Positions 1-7,481 of a stretch of DNA of 64,000 bases are shown in pieces; within the stretch, counting starts at the first letter, position 1, and each line of letters begins with the position of its first letter. Position numbers and translations under genes: made by a program. Origin of the DNA: Chryseobacterium sp. JM1. GTDB taxonomy: Bacteria > Bacteroidota > Bacteroidia > Flavobacteriales > Weeksellaceae. The DNA lies in assembly GCF_000737715.1 (NCBI RefSeq), contig NZ_JPRN01000006.1, positions 124,001 through 188,000 on the forward strand. Direction: 5' to 3'. Under the pieces are notes generated by a model. It saw only the letters and a list, made by a program, of their open reading frames with translations. It had not been told where the DNA came from and ran no database searches.

Positions 1-523
1 ATCTTGTTTTAAAATGTTTTAAAGCGGAACAAACCATCACCGGTCCAAGATCTGAACCTCCGATTCCGATATTCACGACATCAGTGATTTCTTTTCCGCT
101 GAATCCTTTGTGCTCTCCTGAAATGATTTTTTCAGAGAACGTTTTCATGTGGTCAAGAACTCTTCTGATCTGAGGTTTTATGTTTTCACCGTCTACGATG
201 ATTTCTTTATCTGAAAAATCCCTCAAAGCCGTATGCAGGACTGCTCTTCCTTCTGTTTCATTGATCTTGTCACCTGAAAACATTTTGGAAATAGCGTCTT
301 TCAACTGGCATTCTTCTGCCAGATGAAGCAGAAGTTCCTTCGTTCTTGAATCGATCAGGTTTTTAGAATAGTCAAAAAGGAAGTTATCCTTTTGTATAGA
401 AAATTCATTAAAACGCTCAGGATTGTACTGAAAAAGACTTCTCAAATCAAAGTCATTTCCTGCAAAATGTTCGTCAAGAGCCTTCCAGCTGTTGGTTTGT
501 ATAGGATTTATTTTTGATAGCAT
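1..523 (-). CDS. pgi: glucose-6-phosphate isomerase, N-terminal part (runs off window)
   Basis: Interconverts glucose-6-phosphate and fructose-6-phosphate in cytoplasmic glycolysis and gluconeogenesis. The reverse strand reads MLSKINPIQTNSWKALDEHF at the start, and near the window edge it has the phosphosugar-isomerase signature IGGSDLGP. About 174 residues are inside the window; the catalytic C-terminal half lies outside it. I chose the ATG at 523 because MLSKINP-like starts are usual for this family. An in-frame ATG at 583 would add 20 residues, and it is closer to a perfect -7 element at 604-611 on this strand, so the longer form cannot be excluded. No frame break is seen. Confidence 0.93.
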   Translation of the reverse strand, partial: MLSKINPIQTNSWKALDEHFAGNDFDLRSLFQYNPERFNEFSIQKDNFLFDYSKNLIDSRTKELLLHLAEECQLKDAISKMFSGDKINETEGRAVLHTALRDFSDKEIIVDGENIKPQIRRVLDHMKTFSEKIISGEHKGFSGKEITDVVNIGIGGSDLGPVMVCSALKHFKTR

Positions 524-603
524 ACTTTTGGAATTTAGTAGATTCAGAAAATGATGGGCAGGATCAAAATGTTTAAAATCCATATCATTTTATTTCTGAT
601 GTG

Positions 604-611
604 CAAATTTA
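604..611 (-). promoter_or_regulatory. -7 promoter element for pgi
   Basis: On the minus strand this reads TAAATTTG, a perfect match to the Bacteroidetes -7 consensus TAnnTTTG. No clear -33 TTG lies at the right distance. Transcription would start near 598. Confidence 0.5.
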
Positions 612-656
612 AGGAAAAATAAAACCTCAGATAAATTTGAGCACGATAAATAACAT

Positions 657-694
657 TTTTTTAAAAAACAAACCCCAGATCAGGTCCGGGGTTT
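657..694 (-). terminator. rho-independent terminator after the ECF sigma operon
   Basis: On the minus strand, AAACCCC and GGGGTTT arms (plus coordinates 70-76 and 88-94 after 600) enclose a short loop and are followed by a T-run. It sits just downstream of the stop at 729. Confidence 0.75.
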
Positions 695-728
695 CATGTT
701 ATTGTTTTGTGAAAGATAGCTAGGGAAG

Positions 729-1337
729 TTATTCATCCATTTCGTTCAGAATATTTTCCAGACGTTTGGCATTTCTTCCGTAGATGTATTTTGTCCATAG
801 CACAATGCTGGTGACGATGGCTACCGTTCCGATCAGAACGCTGATGATTAAAGCCTGCTGATAAGTACTTGACATATCCCCTAAAGATTCTCCTTTTTTC
901 TCCAGTATATTATAGAACTCCAATCCTAATGTGATCATAAAGTGCGGAAGAAGCAGGAATCCGAAAGACTGGTATCTTTCCATATTCAGTTTCAGTTCGT
1001 GGTATATTTTCCAGAGACTGTTCTTGGTGTTTCCGTCATAAAGTTCGGTCTGCTTATAAAATTTATAGAATCCGAACAGATAGTAAGAAGAGATCACAAC
1101 CAGCATCGCATATGAAGTGTAATAAATAATATATTGAGATTCCGGAAAACGGAGCTGCTGCGGAAAGAAGGCGATAAGAATGACGGCAATGACCTGCATT
1201 GGAAATTCCGCTTTCATACTTTTCTGGATCTTTTCGATAGGGTGTTTGCTTTTCTTTAGCTGTTCTATGGTGTTGGGAATGTTGACGCTGTCGCCGTCTT
1301 CGTTATTCCACTGTTCTTTTAATTGATCAAAATTCAT
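729..1337 (-). CDS. four-TM membrane protein paired with ECF sigma factor
   Basis: This 202-residue protein has a charged, Gln/Asn/Lys-rich N-terminal 40 residues and then about four hydrophobic segments (roughly residues 46-63, 68-92, 122-142 and 162-186). I see no enzymatic motif. Its start overlaps the end of the sigma factor gene by 11 bp, so the two are translationally coupled. By position it could be an inner-membrane anti-sigma or sensor partner with a cytoplasmic N-terminus. That role is inferred from context only; there is no recognisable zinc-binding anti-sigma motif. Confidence 0.8.
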   Translation of the reverse strand: MNFDQLKEQWNNEDGDSVNIPNTIEQLKKSKHPIEKIQKSMKAEFPMQVIAVILIAFFPQQLRFPESQYIIYYTSYAMLVVISSYYLFGFYKFYKQTELYDGNTKNSLWKIYHELKLNMERYQSFGFLLLPHFMITLGLEFYNILEKKGESLGDMSSTYQQALIISVLIGTVAIVTSIVLWTKYIYGRNAKRLENILNEMDE

Positions 1338-1836
1338 AGCCTGATTTTTTTATGATTTGCTGTATTTTTTCTTTGGTTCTGTTAAGTTTTACACGGGCGT
1401 TGCCTTCGCTCAGCCCCAGGTTGTCTCCGATTTCTTTGTGAGACATTCCTTCCATGAAATAAAAGATGACGGCTTTTTCCAGTGCCTTTAGTTCCTGGAC
1501 TGCAGCGTAAAAAACTTCTAATTGCTTGTCCTTTGCGGGATTGTAGTCTTCATTCTGGACCTCAAAATGATGTGGTACCTCGGTTTGATTATGCGTTCGC
1601 TGCTTTTCTTTTTTTAAATAAGTGATCGCGGTGTTGATGGCCACACGGTACATCCAGGTCGAAAATTCACTGTTCCCTTTGAAGTTCTGGTAAGATTTCC
1701 ACAGCTGAATAAGGATTTCCTGCTGCAGGTCTTCCCGGTCTTCCAAAGAATCCGCGTAGATACGGGAGGCCTTGTACAGAATGCCTTTGTGCTGGTTGAC
1801 GAGCTTTAAAAAAGCGGTTTCAGTTTGACTGCTCAC
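1327..1836 (-). CDS. ECF-type RNA polymerase sigma factor (sigma-70 family)
   Basis: This 169-residue protein has only regions 2 and 4, as expected of an extracytoplasmic-function sigma factor. Region 2 is visible around residues 28-75 (SLEDREDLQQEILIQLWK, FSTWMYRVAINTAI). Region 4 is near the C-terminus (AVIFYFMEGMSHKEIGDNLG, then SEGNARVKLNRTKEKI, a helix-turn-helix). It directs RNA polymerase to a small regulon, probably of cell-envelope genes. It lies 25 bp after the TraB/GumN gene and overlaps the next gene, a membrane protein that may control its activity. The operon has a candidate ECF-type promoter element upstream of 2731, which would fit autoregulation. Confidence 0.93.
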   Translation of the reverse strand: MSSQTETAFLKLVNQHKGILYKASRIYADSLEDREDLQQEILIQLWKSYQNFKGNSEFSTWMYRVAINTAITYLKKEKQRTHNQTEVPHHFEVQNEDYNPAKDKQLEVFYAAVQELKALEKAVIFYFMEGMSHKEIGDNLGLSEGNARVKLNRTKEKIQQIIKKSGYEF

Positions 1837-1861
1837 GATGATTTCATGGTATGGTTATACA

Positions 1862-2731
1862 TTATAAGCTTGAGACCGGTTTTACGGTGTATCCTTTCGC
1901 TTTCAGGAGACGGATCACGCCGTTGTCACCCATAAGATGTGCGCCTCCCACGGCAAAGAAAGCACTTTCTTTTTTCATCATCTCAGGCATTTTTTCTGCC
2001 CAGTTTTTATTTCTGTCCGTAAGCATCGCTTTTTCCTGTGCGGTATTCATCAGTTTTTTATCTTTAAAGAGGGTATAAAGAGACTGTACATCTTCTTTTT
2101 TAAAGGCAGCGACCATTTTATTAAGCAGGGTTTCATATTCCTTTCCCATTTTTAACTGTTGAATAACTGCTTTCAGATCATAAGCTTTATTAATGGAGGT
2201 CATCTGTTCCTCTACTTTTTCAAGTCCGTAAACTCTCTTTTTGCTTTTCATTGCATTTTTGAGAAGTTCTATTTCATACATTTTTAGGTCAGTCTGCGGG
2301 CACGGTATGGCTTTCGTCGAAATCAATGCATATAATGCCTGTGAACTGAAATTGTCCATTTTCTTTAAATCTGTTCCATAGTCAGCAAGGACTTTATCCA
2401 GCTCCTTTGCTTCTTCAGGAGTAAGTTGGTCTGAAAGTTTTTTATCCGTCTGATACATTTTCTGCATGGCTGCCATTTCAGCGGCATCTGTGTAATTGAT
2501 CTCCATTACAAATTGATCAGACTTTTCGAGAGCTTTCATTACTTTAGGCTTAATCTCAAAATCCTTGCTGCACATGATATGAAAGGTTCCTGCAATGTAA
2601 GAAGGTTGGGTGAGGCCGTTTCCAGAAATTTCCCATAGTGTACTGTTTTCTGTATTCGTGTTCTGAGCTTTTGCGGTCATAAAGGTTGCCGATAATACTA
2701 CTGCGAACCCAAGTTTTACTAAATTTTTCAT
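1862..2731 (-). CDS. TraB/GumN family exported protein
   Basis: This 289-residue protein has an N-terminal signal peptide (hydrophobic residues 5-20, cleavage near AKAQ). Family motifs are GTFH near residue 48 and GGAHLMGDNGV near the C-terminus; these conserved Gly-His motifs belong to the TraB/GumN/TIKI fold, which includes metalloprotease-like members. It is probably periplasmic. It is the first gene of an operon with an ECF sigma factor 25 bp downstream, so it may belong to an envelope-stress circuit. Substrate is unknown. Confidence 0.87.
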   Translation of the reverse strand: MKNLVKLGFAVVLSATFMTAKAQNTNTENSTLWEISGNGLTQPSYIAGTFHIMCSKDFEIKPKVMKALEKSDQFVMEINYTDAAEMAAMQKMYQTDKKLSDQLTPEEAKELDKVLADYGTDLKKMDNFSSQALYALISTKAIPCPQTDLKMYEIELLKNAMKSKKRVYGLEKVEEQMTSINKAYDLKAVIQQLKMGKEYETLLNKMVAAFKKEDVQSLYTLFKDKKLMNTAQEKAMLTDRNKNWAEKMPEMMKKESAFFAVGGAHLMGDNGVIRLLKAKGYTVKPVSSL

Positions 2732-2776
2732 ATGATTAAAGTTTTTAATTATTCATTCTTTTAATCAGTAGGTAAG

Positions 2777-2800
2777 GGGAGTACAATGAACGTTACAGTT
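2777..2800 (-). promoter_or_regulatory. candidate ECF-type -35 element upstream of the TraB-sigma operon
   Basis: The minus strand reads CTGTAACGTTCATTG about 55-65 bases before the ATG at 2731. A TGTAAC-type -35 box is the sort of element ECF sigma factors use in autoregulated promoters, and no TAnnTTTG element is present here. This is inferred from one site. Confidence 0.3.
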
Positions 2801-2802
2801 TT

Positions 2803-2838
2803 TTTGAAAAAAATAAAAAACCTCCCGGAAAGGAGGTC
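2803..2838 (-). terminator. rho-independent terminator of the DUF4349 gene
   Basis: On the minus strand, ACCTCC and GGAGGT (plus coordinates 2832-2837 and 2820-2825) form a 6-bp stem with a 6-base loop, followed by a long T-rich run. It lies about 50 bp after the stop at 2888. Confidence 0.85.
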
Positions 2839-2887
2839 TGTGAAATCTAAAATTATGATGATAACCAGCTGGTTAGGATTGCTTTTG

Positions 2888-3790
2888 TTATTCTTGAACT
2901 TTTGTGTGTTCAGACTTTGTCAATTTTCTTTTTCTTAAAAAGTAAAGAATTGCACCTAGGATTAAGACTAAAGGCCAAATAGTGATAAGTCCTACAGCGA
3001 TCTTCTGAATCAGGTAAAACCCTTCTACGAAAGCATTTTTAGTGTCATAGATAAAATTGAATTTATATTGATTGTCTATGTTGCGGGTATTGCTTACTGC
3101 AATTTCAGCAATACGAAGTTTAGGCTCTTTGATGTAAATGTCTATTGTGCTGTATTTGATGTTGTCGGTAGTATCCATAGTGGCCAGCTGCTGCAGGTTT
3201 CCTTCCGCCATATTGTCGTTGTCCAGCTTCACTTTGTCTTTATTCGTTTTCAGCTGATCGATGTTTTCACCTGTCTTTTTAATTCTTTTGCCTTCCATTT
3301 CAGCATACTTGATGTTGGAGGTTACATCTTCCGCATTGATGGTTCTGTAATTGAGGAATACTTTTTTGTCATTAATTTTTGTAAGCAATTCCCCTAGTTT
3401 TTCTGTCGGAACACGTACCTGCATTTTGTTTTCAGTCTGGTATTTTTTGATCAGCATAGCTTCATTATCGGAAGTATTGTACGTGTCCTCTGAAAGGATG
3501 CTGCTCTGTAGATTGCTGTGGGTCACAAATCCTCCAAGATCCTGAACGGTCTTTTCAATGGAAACGGTTGCTTCGTACACGTCTTTGACTTCCATGTTCA
3601 CATCAGCGGTTTTAATGAACTGTCTGTCCTTTACTTCCATAGTGGCGGCAGAAGAAACGCTGTCTGTAACTATGGCAACAGTAGAATCTAAACCAGAAAC
3701 TTCTGTGGCGGCCACTTCTCCTTTTTTACACGAATAAATTCCTAATAAAAGAACTGCTGACAGGGATAATTTAATGTAAGTCGTTTTCAT
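2888..3790 (-). CDS. DUF4349 domain lipoprotein
   Basis: I place the start at 3790 (MKTTYIKL), which gives 300 residues, because it puts a lipoprotein signal at the N-terminus with lipobox LGIYSC; a longer frame from 3865 would bury the signal. The body shows DUF4349 features: a ferredoxin-like segment (QFIKTADVNMEVKDVYEATV), a TYNTSDNEA stretch, a charged helical region, and a single transmembrane helix near the C-terminus (about residues 262-285) followed by the basic tail LRKRKLTKSE. The protein would therefore be attached to the membrane at both ends. Function is unknown for this family. It stands alone with its own terminator. Confidence 0.85.
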   Translation of the reverse strand: MKTTYIKLSLSAVLLLGIYSCKKGEVAATEVSGLDSTVAIVTDSVSSAATMEVKDRQFIKTADVNMEVKDVYEATVSIEKTVQDLGGFVTHSNLQSSILSEDTYNTSDNEAMLIKKYQTENKMQVRVPTEKLGELLTKINDKKVFLNYRTINAEDVTSNIKYAEMEGKRIKKTGENIDQLKTNKDKVKLDNDNMAEGNLQQLATMDTTDNIKYSTIDIYIKEPKLRIAEIAVSNTRNIDNQYKFNFIYDTKNAFVEGFYLIQKIAVGLITIWPLVLILGAILYFLRKRKLTKSEHTKVQE

Positions 3791-3998
3791 AGCGTTGATT
3801 TTTGTGGGTTTTCTTAGGTCAAAGTTCTGCCAGGATCCTTTGTAATATTTGAAAATCAACTGCAAAAAGTTTGTAAAGAAATATTTCTATTTTAATTTGT
3901 TGTAAATGAGTGTTTTGTAAAATAGGTTATCATGGGACAGCTTGTTTTCGGAGCAGTTTTTGCTTAACTTTTACAAATCAATCCCACAAAACATTACT

Positions 3999-5357
3999 AT
4001 GTCAAATACTTTTTCCAAAATCAGAAACACTATAGAATTATTCAGATCCATAGATTTTGAACAGTTGAGTGCTATTTCTCAAAAAGTTGATCTGCCCAAG
4101 CTGATGCAGAATTTCTCCAAACTGGACGATAAACAGCTGAACGGAATGATGAAAATGCTTGATCCTAATAAGAAAAAGCGGGAGCTTCCGCCTATTGATG
4201 GTGATTTCTACGATATCTACCATACACTGACTCCGGAGCAACGCGAGATTCAGCTTAAAGTAAGAGCGTTCATGGAAAAAGAAGTGAAACCTCTCGTGAA
4301 TCATTACTGGCTAAGAGACGAGTTTCCTTTTGAATTGATTCCAAAATTCCAGAAACTGAATATCTGCGGGGTAACCTATGAAGGATACGGCTGTCCGGGT
4401 ATGCCTTTCTTGATGGAAGGGGTTATTGCGATGGAAATGGCGAGGATAGATGCTTCTATTGCCACATTCTTTGGTGTTCAGTCCGGATTGGCGATGGGAT
4501 CTATTTATATCTGTGGATCAGAAGAACAGAAACAAAAGTGGCTTCCCCAAATGCAGAAGTTTGAAAAAATAGGTGCTTTTGGCCTTACGGAACCTGAAGT
4601 AGGGTCCGGAGCTGCGGGTGGTCTTACGGTAACCTGTAAAAAAACAGAGGAAGGCTGGATCCTTAACGGGCAGAAAAAATGGATAGGAAATGCAACATTT
4701 GCTGACCTGATCATTATCTGGGCAAGAGATCTGGATAGTGGAGAAGTGAAAGGATTTATCGTGGAAAAAGATAATCCTGGTTATTCCGTTGAGAAAATCA
4801 AAGGAAAAATGGCACTGAGGATTGTACAAAATGGATTGATCACTTTAACAGATTGTCTTGTAACTGAAGAAAACCGCCTGCAAAATGCCAATTCATTTAA
4901 AGATACCGGAAAAGTTCTGCGTATGACCAGAGCCGGAGTAGCATGGATGGCCACAGGCTGTGCAAGAGGAGCCTACGAAAGTGCATTACAATATACCAGA
5001 ACCAGAGAACAGTTCGGGAAACCGATTGCTTCATTCCAGATGATTCAGGGGCATCTGGTGGAAATGCTTTCCAATCTTACGGCCATGCAGACCATGGTTT
5101 TCAGGTTATCGGAAATGCAGGATGAAGGAATTTTAAAAGACGAGCATGCTTCACTGGCCAAGGTTTTCTGTACCCTGAGGACCAGAGATATCGTTTCCAG
5201 AGCAAGAGAAGTGCTGGGAGGAAATGGTATTCTCCTCGAATATGATGTGGCGAGATTCGTTGCCGATGCTGAAGCCATCTACTCTTATGAAGGAACCAAA
5301 GAAATTAATTCACTGATTGTGGGAAGATCTATCACCGGATTCAGTGCGTTTGTATAG
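3999..5357 (+). CDS. acyl-CoA dehydrogenase, glutaryl-CoA dehydrogenase-like
   Basis: An FAD-dependent oxidation of an acyl-CoA ester is expected. I chose the ATG at 3999 (MSNTFSKI; 452 residues) over an in-frame ATG at 3942 because the extension matches nothing typical of the family. The FAD/substrate motif GAFGLTEPEVGSGA and the C-terminal domain motifs YTRTREQFGKPI and LGGNGILLEYDVARF are clear. The catalytic base should be Glu431 in YSYEGTKE. The final stretch (EGT, then SLIVGRSITGFSAF) closely follows glutaryl-CoA dehydrogenases rather than short- or medium-chain enzymes. The N-terminal 75 residues before the usual domain start are an extension. The gene is monocistronic, so the true substrate cannot be read from context. 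Confidence 0.88.
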   Translation: MSNTFSKIRNTIELFRSIDFEQLSAISQKVDLPKLMQNFSKLDDKQLNGMMKMLDPNKKKRELPPIDGDFYDIYHTLTPEQREIQLKVRAFMEKEVKPLVNHYWLRDEFPFELIPKFQKLNICGVTYEGYGCPGMPFLMEGVIAMEMARIDASIATFFGVQSGLAMGSIYICGSEEQKQKWLPQMQKFEKIGAFGLTEPEVGSGAAGGLTVTCKKTEEGWILNGQKKWIGNATFADLIIIWARDLDSGEVKGFIVEKDNPGYSVEKIKGKMALRIVQNGLITLTDCLVTEENRLQNANSFKDTGKVLRMTRAGVAWMATGCARGAYESALQYTRTREQFGKPIASFQMIQGHLVEMLSNLTAMQTMVFRLSEMQDEGILKDEHASLAKVFCTLRTRDIVSRAREVLGGNGILLEYDVARFVADAEAIYSYEGTKEINSLIVGRSITGFSAFV

Positions 5358-5390
5358 ATAAAAGGTATGTAGGTCAGGTGGCAGATCGTA

Positions 5391-5449
5391 GGTAGCAGGT
5401 AATAGGTTGCAGGTGAATCTGCGCAATGTTACCTGCTACCTGCAACCTA
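5391..5449. repeat. nested inverted repeat between convergent genes
   Basis: GGTAGCAGGT (5391-5400) is the reverse complement of ACCTGCTACC (5431-5440). TAGGTTGCAGGT (5403-5414) is the reverse complement of ACCTGCAACCTA (5438-5449). The two possible stems share bases and exclude each other. It may act as a bidirectional terminator for the acyl-CoA dehydrogenase and DoxX genes. Confidence 0.75.
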
Positions 5450-5456
5450 TCATCTA

Positions 5457-5834
5457 TTACCTAACTAAAGCTTTATATTTCTCTCTGTCATCAATAATTG
5501 CCCAAATATTAATCAGGAACATAACGATAGCCGTGATGATTCCCATCTGGTTTGGGTCTCTGTATATATTGTGAATAACGATTCCTACCATGACCGGAAG
5601 GAGGATAATAGCGCCCAAAGCTTTGGTCTTTTGGAAGATAAATAGTACTCCGCCAACAATTTCTACGATTCCCACTAAGGGTAATAGCCAGCCGATTTCG
5701 CCGAATGCAGCAAAGATCTTGATCTGCTCATCAGACATTTTAGGCATAGGTGAATAATGGAAGAATTTGTTCAGTCCTGCATTGATAAACATTAATGCAA
5801 ATATGAACGAAAGGATAAATTTTACGATTTTCAT
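5457..5834 (-). CDS. DoxX family membrane protein
   Basis: This 125-residue protein has four hydrophobic segments (about residues 4-22, 43-68, 72-90, 98-116) and the DoxX-type pattern: NAGLNKFFHY after helix 1 and LPLVGIVEIVGG in helix 2. DoxX-like proteins are small inner-membrane proteins, some associated with quinone-linked redox systems; no specific activity can be assigned here. It is monocistronic, convergent with the acyl-CoA dehydrogenase gene, and preceded by a perfect -7 element at 5852-5859 on the minus strand. Confidence 0.85.
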   Translation of the reverse strand: MKIVKFILSFIFALMFINAGLNKFFHYSPMPKMSDEQIKIFAAFGEIGWLLPLVGIVEIVGGVLFIFQKTKALGAIILLPVMVGIVIHNIYRDPNQMGIITAIVMFLINIWAIIDDREKYKALVR

Positions 5835-5851
5835 GATTGTTGATTTTATAT

Positions 5852-5859
5852 CAAATGTA
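5852..5859 (-). promoter_or_regulatory. -7 promoter element for the DoxX gene
   Basis: The minus strand reads TACATTTG, a perfect TAnnTTTG match 18 bases before the start codon. No good -33 element is seen. Confidence 0.5.
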
Positions 5860-5954
5860 AAACAAAAATGATATTCGTTTATGTATTTTTATTAAAATTT
5901 GTTAATGTTATTTATTTCTCTCGACATTGTGATTAAATTGTGATTTCCATTTAA

Positions 5955-5962
5955 TATATTTG
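5955..5962 (+). promoter_or_regulatory. -7 promoter element for the GG-leader peptide gene
   Basis: TATATTTG matches TAnnTTTG exactly and lies 30 bases before the ATG at 5992. TTG triplets upstream (5927-5929, 5938-5940) are not at the preferred spacing. Confidence 0.55.
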
Positions 5963-5991
5963 TGATTCAAATTAAACTAAACAATCGTATT

Positions 5992-6246
5992 ATGTTGAAA
6001 AAACTTCAAAAATTAGATCGCGAGAATTTAAAAAAAATTAATGGAGGAGGAAGAGAGCCTATCTGTGATATCGGATTAGAAGGATGTCCTTGTAAAATTC
6101 CACCAGGACACCCTTGTTTAGGTGGCGGAGGTGGTGGTACCAATCCGGGAACGGATTTAGGGTACTGTCCGGACAACCAGTCTTATATTCCGTGCGACCA
6201 AACCTGTCCAAGTGGAATGAGCCCATTCTGTGCTGCAGGAGTTTAA
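5992..6246 (+). CDS. small Cys-rich peptide with double-glycine leader (bacteriocin-like)
   Basis: I set the start at 5992 (84 residues), because translation from there begins with the Bacteroidetes GG-type leader MLKKLQKLDRENLKKINGG. Leaders of this LKKL-x-R-x-x-L-K-x-I-x-GG pattern are cut after GG and exported by peptidase-containing ABC transporters. The core is rich in Gly and Pro, contains a run of six glycines, and has eight cysteines, so it may be disulphide-linked or modified. No transporter, modification enzyme or immunity gene lies nearby, so it is an orphan precursor. Its role (antimicrobial, signalling or other) is unknown. A perfect -7 element and a strong terminator flank it, which supports independent expression. 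Confidence 0.8.
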   Translation: MLKKLQKLDRENLKKINGGGREPICDIGLEGCPCKIPPGHPCLGGGGGGTNPGTDLGYCPDNQSYIPCDQTCPSGMSPFCAAGV

Positions 6247-6253
6247 AAATAAT

Positions 6254-6288
6254 GGCTGTCTTTTGTAAGGCAGCCTTCTTTTTTTATA
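6254..6288 (+). terminator. rho-independent terminator of the GG-leader peptide gene
   Basis: GGCTGTCTT (6254-6262) pairs with AAGGCAGCC (6267-6275) through one G-U pair, with loop TTGT, followed by a T-rich run. Confidence 0.88.
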
Positions 6289-6291
6289 AGT

Positions 6292-6353
6292 AATGGGTAA
6301 TGAGCAATAAGTAATGACTACTATTTGTCGTTATATATTGCTCATTACCCATT
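6292..6353. repeat. 18-bp perfect inverted repeat
   Basis: AATGGGTAATGAGCAATA (6292-6309) is exactly reverse-complemented at 6336-6353. Each arm is followed by a degenerate copy of part of itself (for example GCAATAAGTAATGA), the same nested design as at 5391-5449. It lies between convergent genes. Confidence 0.8.
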
Positions 6354-6368
6354 GCTTATTACTCATGA

Positions 6369-7481
6369 TTAATCCATTTCCTTCAGTGTAATATTCTTGG
6401 AAATCTTGTAGCTCTTTTTCTTTTTATTCGGTTTTTCTTCCTCGCCGAGAAGTTTGCCCCAAGGTTTTAAACCTTCTACCCTTTCAAAGATGATTTTAAT
6501 GATGGCTATAGCCGGAATACACAGAAACATGCCTGCAATTCCCCAAAGATGTTCTCCTAAAATAATTCCTATGAAGGAAAAAAGGGCATTGATCTTTACT
6601 TTGGAACCCACTACAAATGGGAGAACGATATTTCCGTCAATAACATGAATGGCTATATATCCAATAGCTACATAAACACAGGTAGATGGTGTTCCGGTAG
6701 CAAAGGCGATAAAGCATGAAATTAATAAGGAAATACAGATTCCCAAATAAGGAATAACATTGAGTAACCCTGTCAGAACAGCAAGAAGGATCGCATATTT
6801 TACCCCTAAAATGGTAAGAACAATAGAAGAAAGAATAGAAACGATCAAAACCTGCAGACAGAGTCCGAAAATATATTTTTTCGTCATCACACGGATTTCG
6901 GTTACCACTTCCTGTACGCTGGCTTTATGCTTTTCGTTAAAAACTGTGACAATGAAATTATTAAGAATTCGTCTGTAGTTTAAAATAAAGATGAAAAACA
7001 GGGTGAAAAATACAATAAACCCAAACCCGCTTGAAAATATCCCGAACGTGAAACCAAGAATCACTCCGGAAGAGGAGAGTAGTTTATTCAATCCCTGATT
7101 AATGTAATCAAGCTGTTCATCGATCTTTACATTGAATGTTTTTGAAATCCAGTGTTGCAGATTATTGAAAACCGTAGTCACCTGATCTCTCAGATGCGGC
7201 AGATCTTTACTGAAGTCAGAAAGCTGTGATCCGAAGAAGTAAATAATTCCGGCTAAAATAGCGAGCATCACGAAAACCGAAGTCATCGTCGAGATAGACC
7301 TTGGAAATCTTAGCCTTCTTTCCATAAAAGTAGCGGCTGGAAGAAACAGCATGGCCATTAAAAAGGCCAGGAAAAAAGGCGCTAAAATGCTCTGTCCGAG
7401 CGCCAAAAGGTAACCAAGACCTATAATGGAAATGATGACAAGCGTTAACTTAACAAGAAACGGGATTTTGAGGAAGTTCAT
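6369..7481 (-). CDS. AI-2E family transporter (YdiK/PerM-like permease)
   Basis: This 370-residue polytopic inner-membrane protein has about eight hydrophobic segments. An N-terminal pair of long hydrophobic stretches (residues 8-70) is followed by a soluble loop, then a C-terminal block with the family hallmark of glycine/proline-rich helices (GVKYAILLAVLTGLLNVIPY, then IGYIAIHVIDGNIVLPFVVG). The Lys-rich tail KPNKKKKSYK is cytoplasmic. Members of this family include an AI-2 exporter and Na+/H+ antiporters, so the substrate is unspecified. The gene is monocistronic. Confidence 0.9.
   Translation of the reverse strand: MNFLKIPFLVKLTLVIISIIGLGYLLALGQSILAPFFLAFLMAMLFLPAATFMERRLRFPRSISTMTSVFVMLAILAGIIYFFGSQLSDFSKDLPHLRDQVTTVFNNLQHWISKTFNVKIDEQLDYINQGLNKLLSSSGVILGFTFGIFSSGFGFIVFFTLFFIFILNYRRILNNFIVTVFNEKHKASVQEVVTEIRVMTKKYIFGLCLQVLIVSILSSIVLTILGVKYAILLAVLTGLLNVIPYLGICISLLISCFIAFATGTPSTCVYVAIGYIAIHVIDGNIVLPFVVGSKVKINALFSFIGIILGEHLWGIAGMFLCIPAIAIIKIIFERVEGLKPWGKLLGEEEKPNKKKKSYKISKNITLKEMD

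Noticed and set aside
1851..2078. Plus-strand frames inside the TraB/GumN gene
   Set aside because: They lie opposite a well-supported coding gene, have no promoter and show no family motif.
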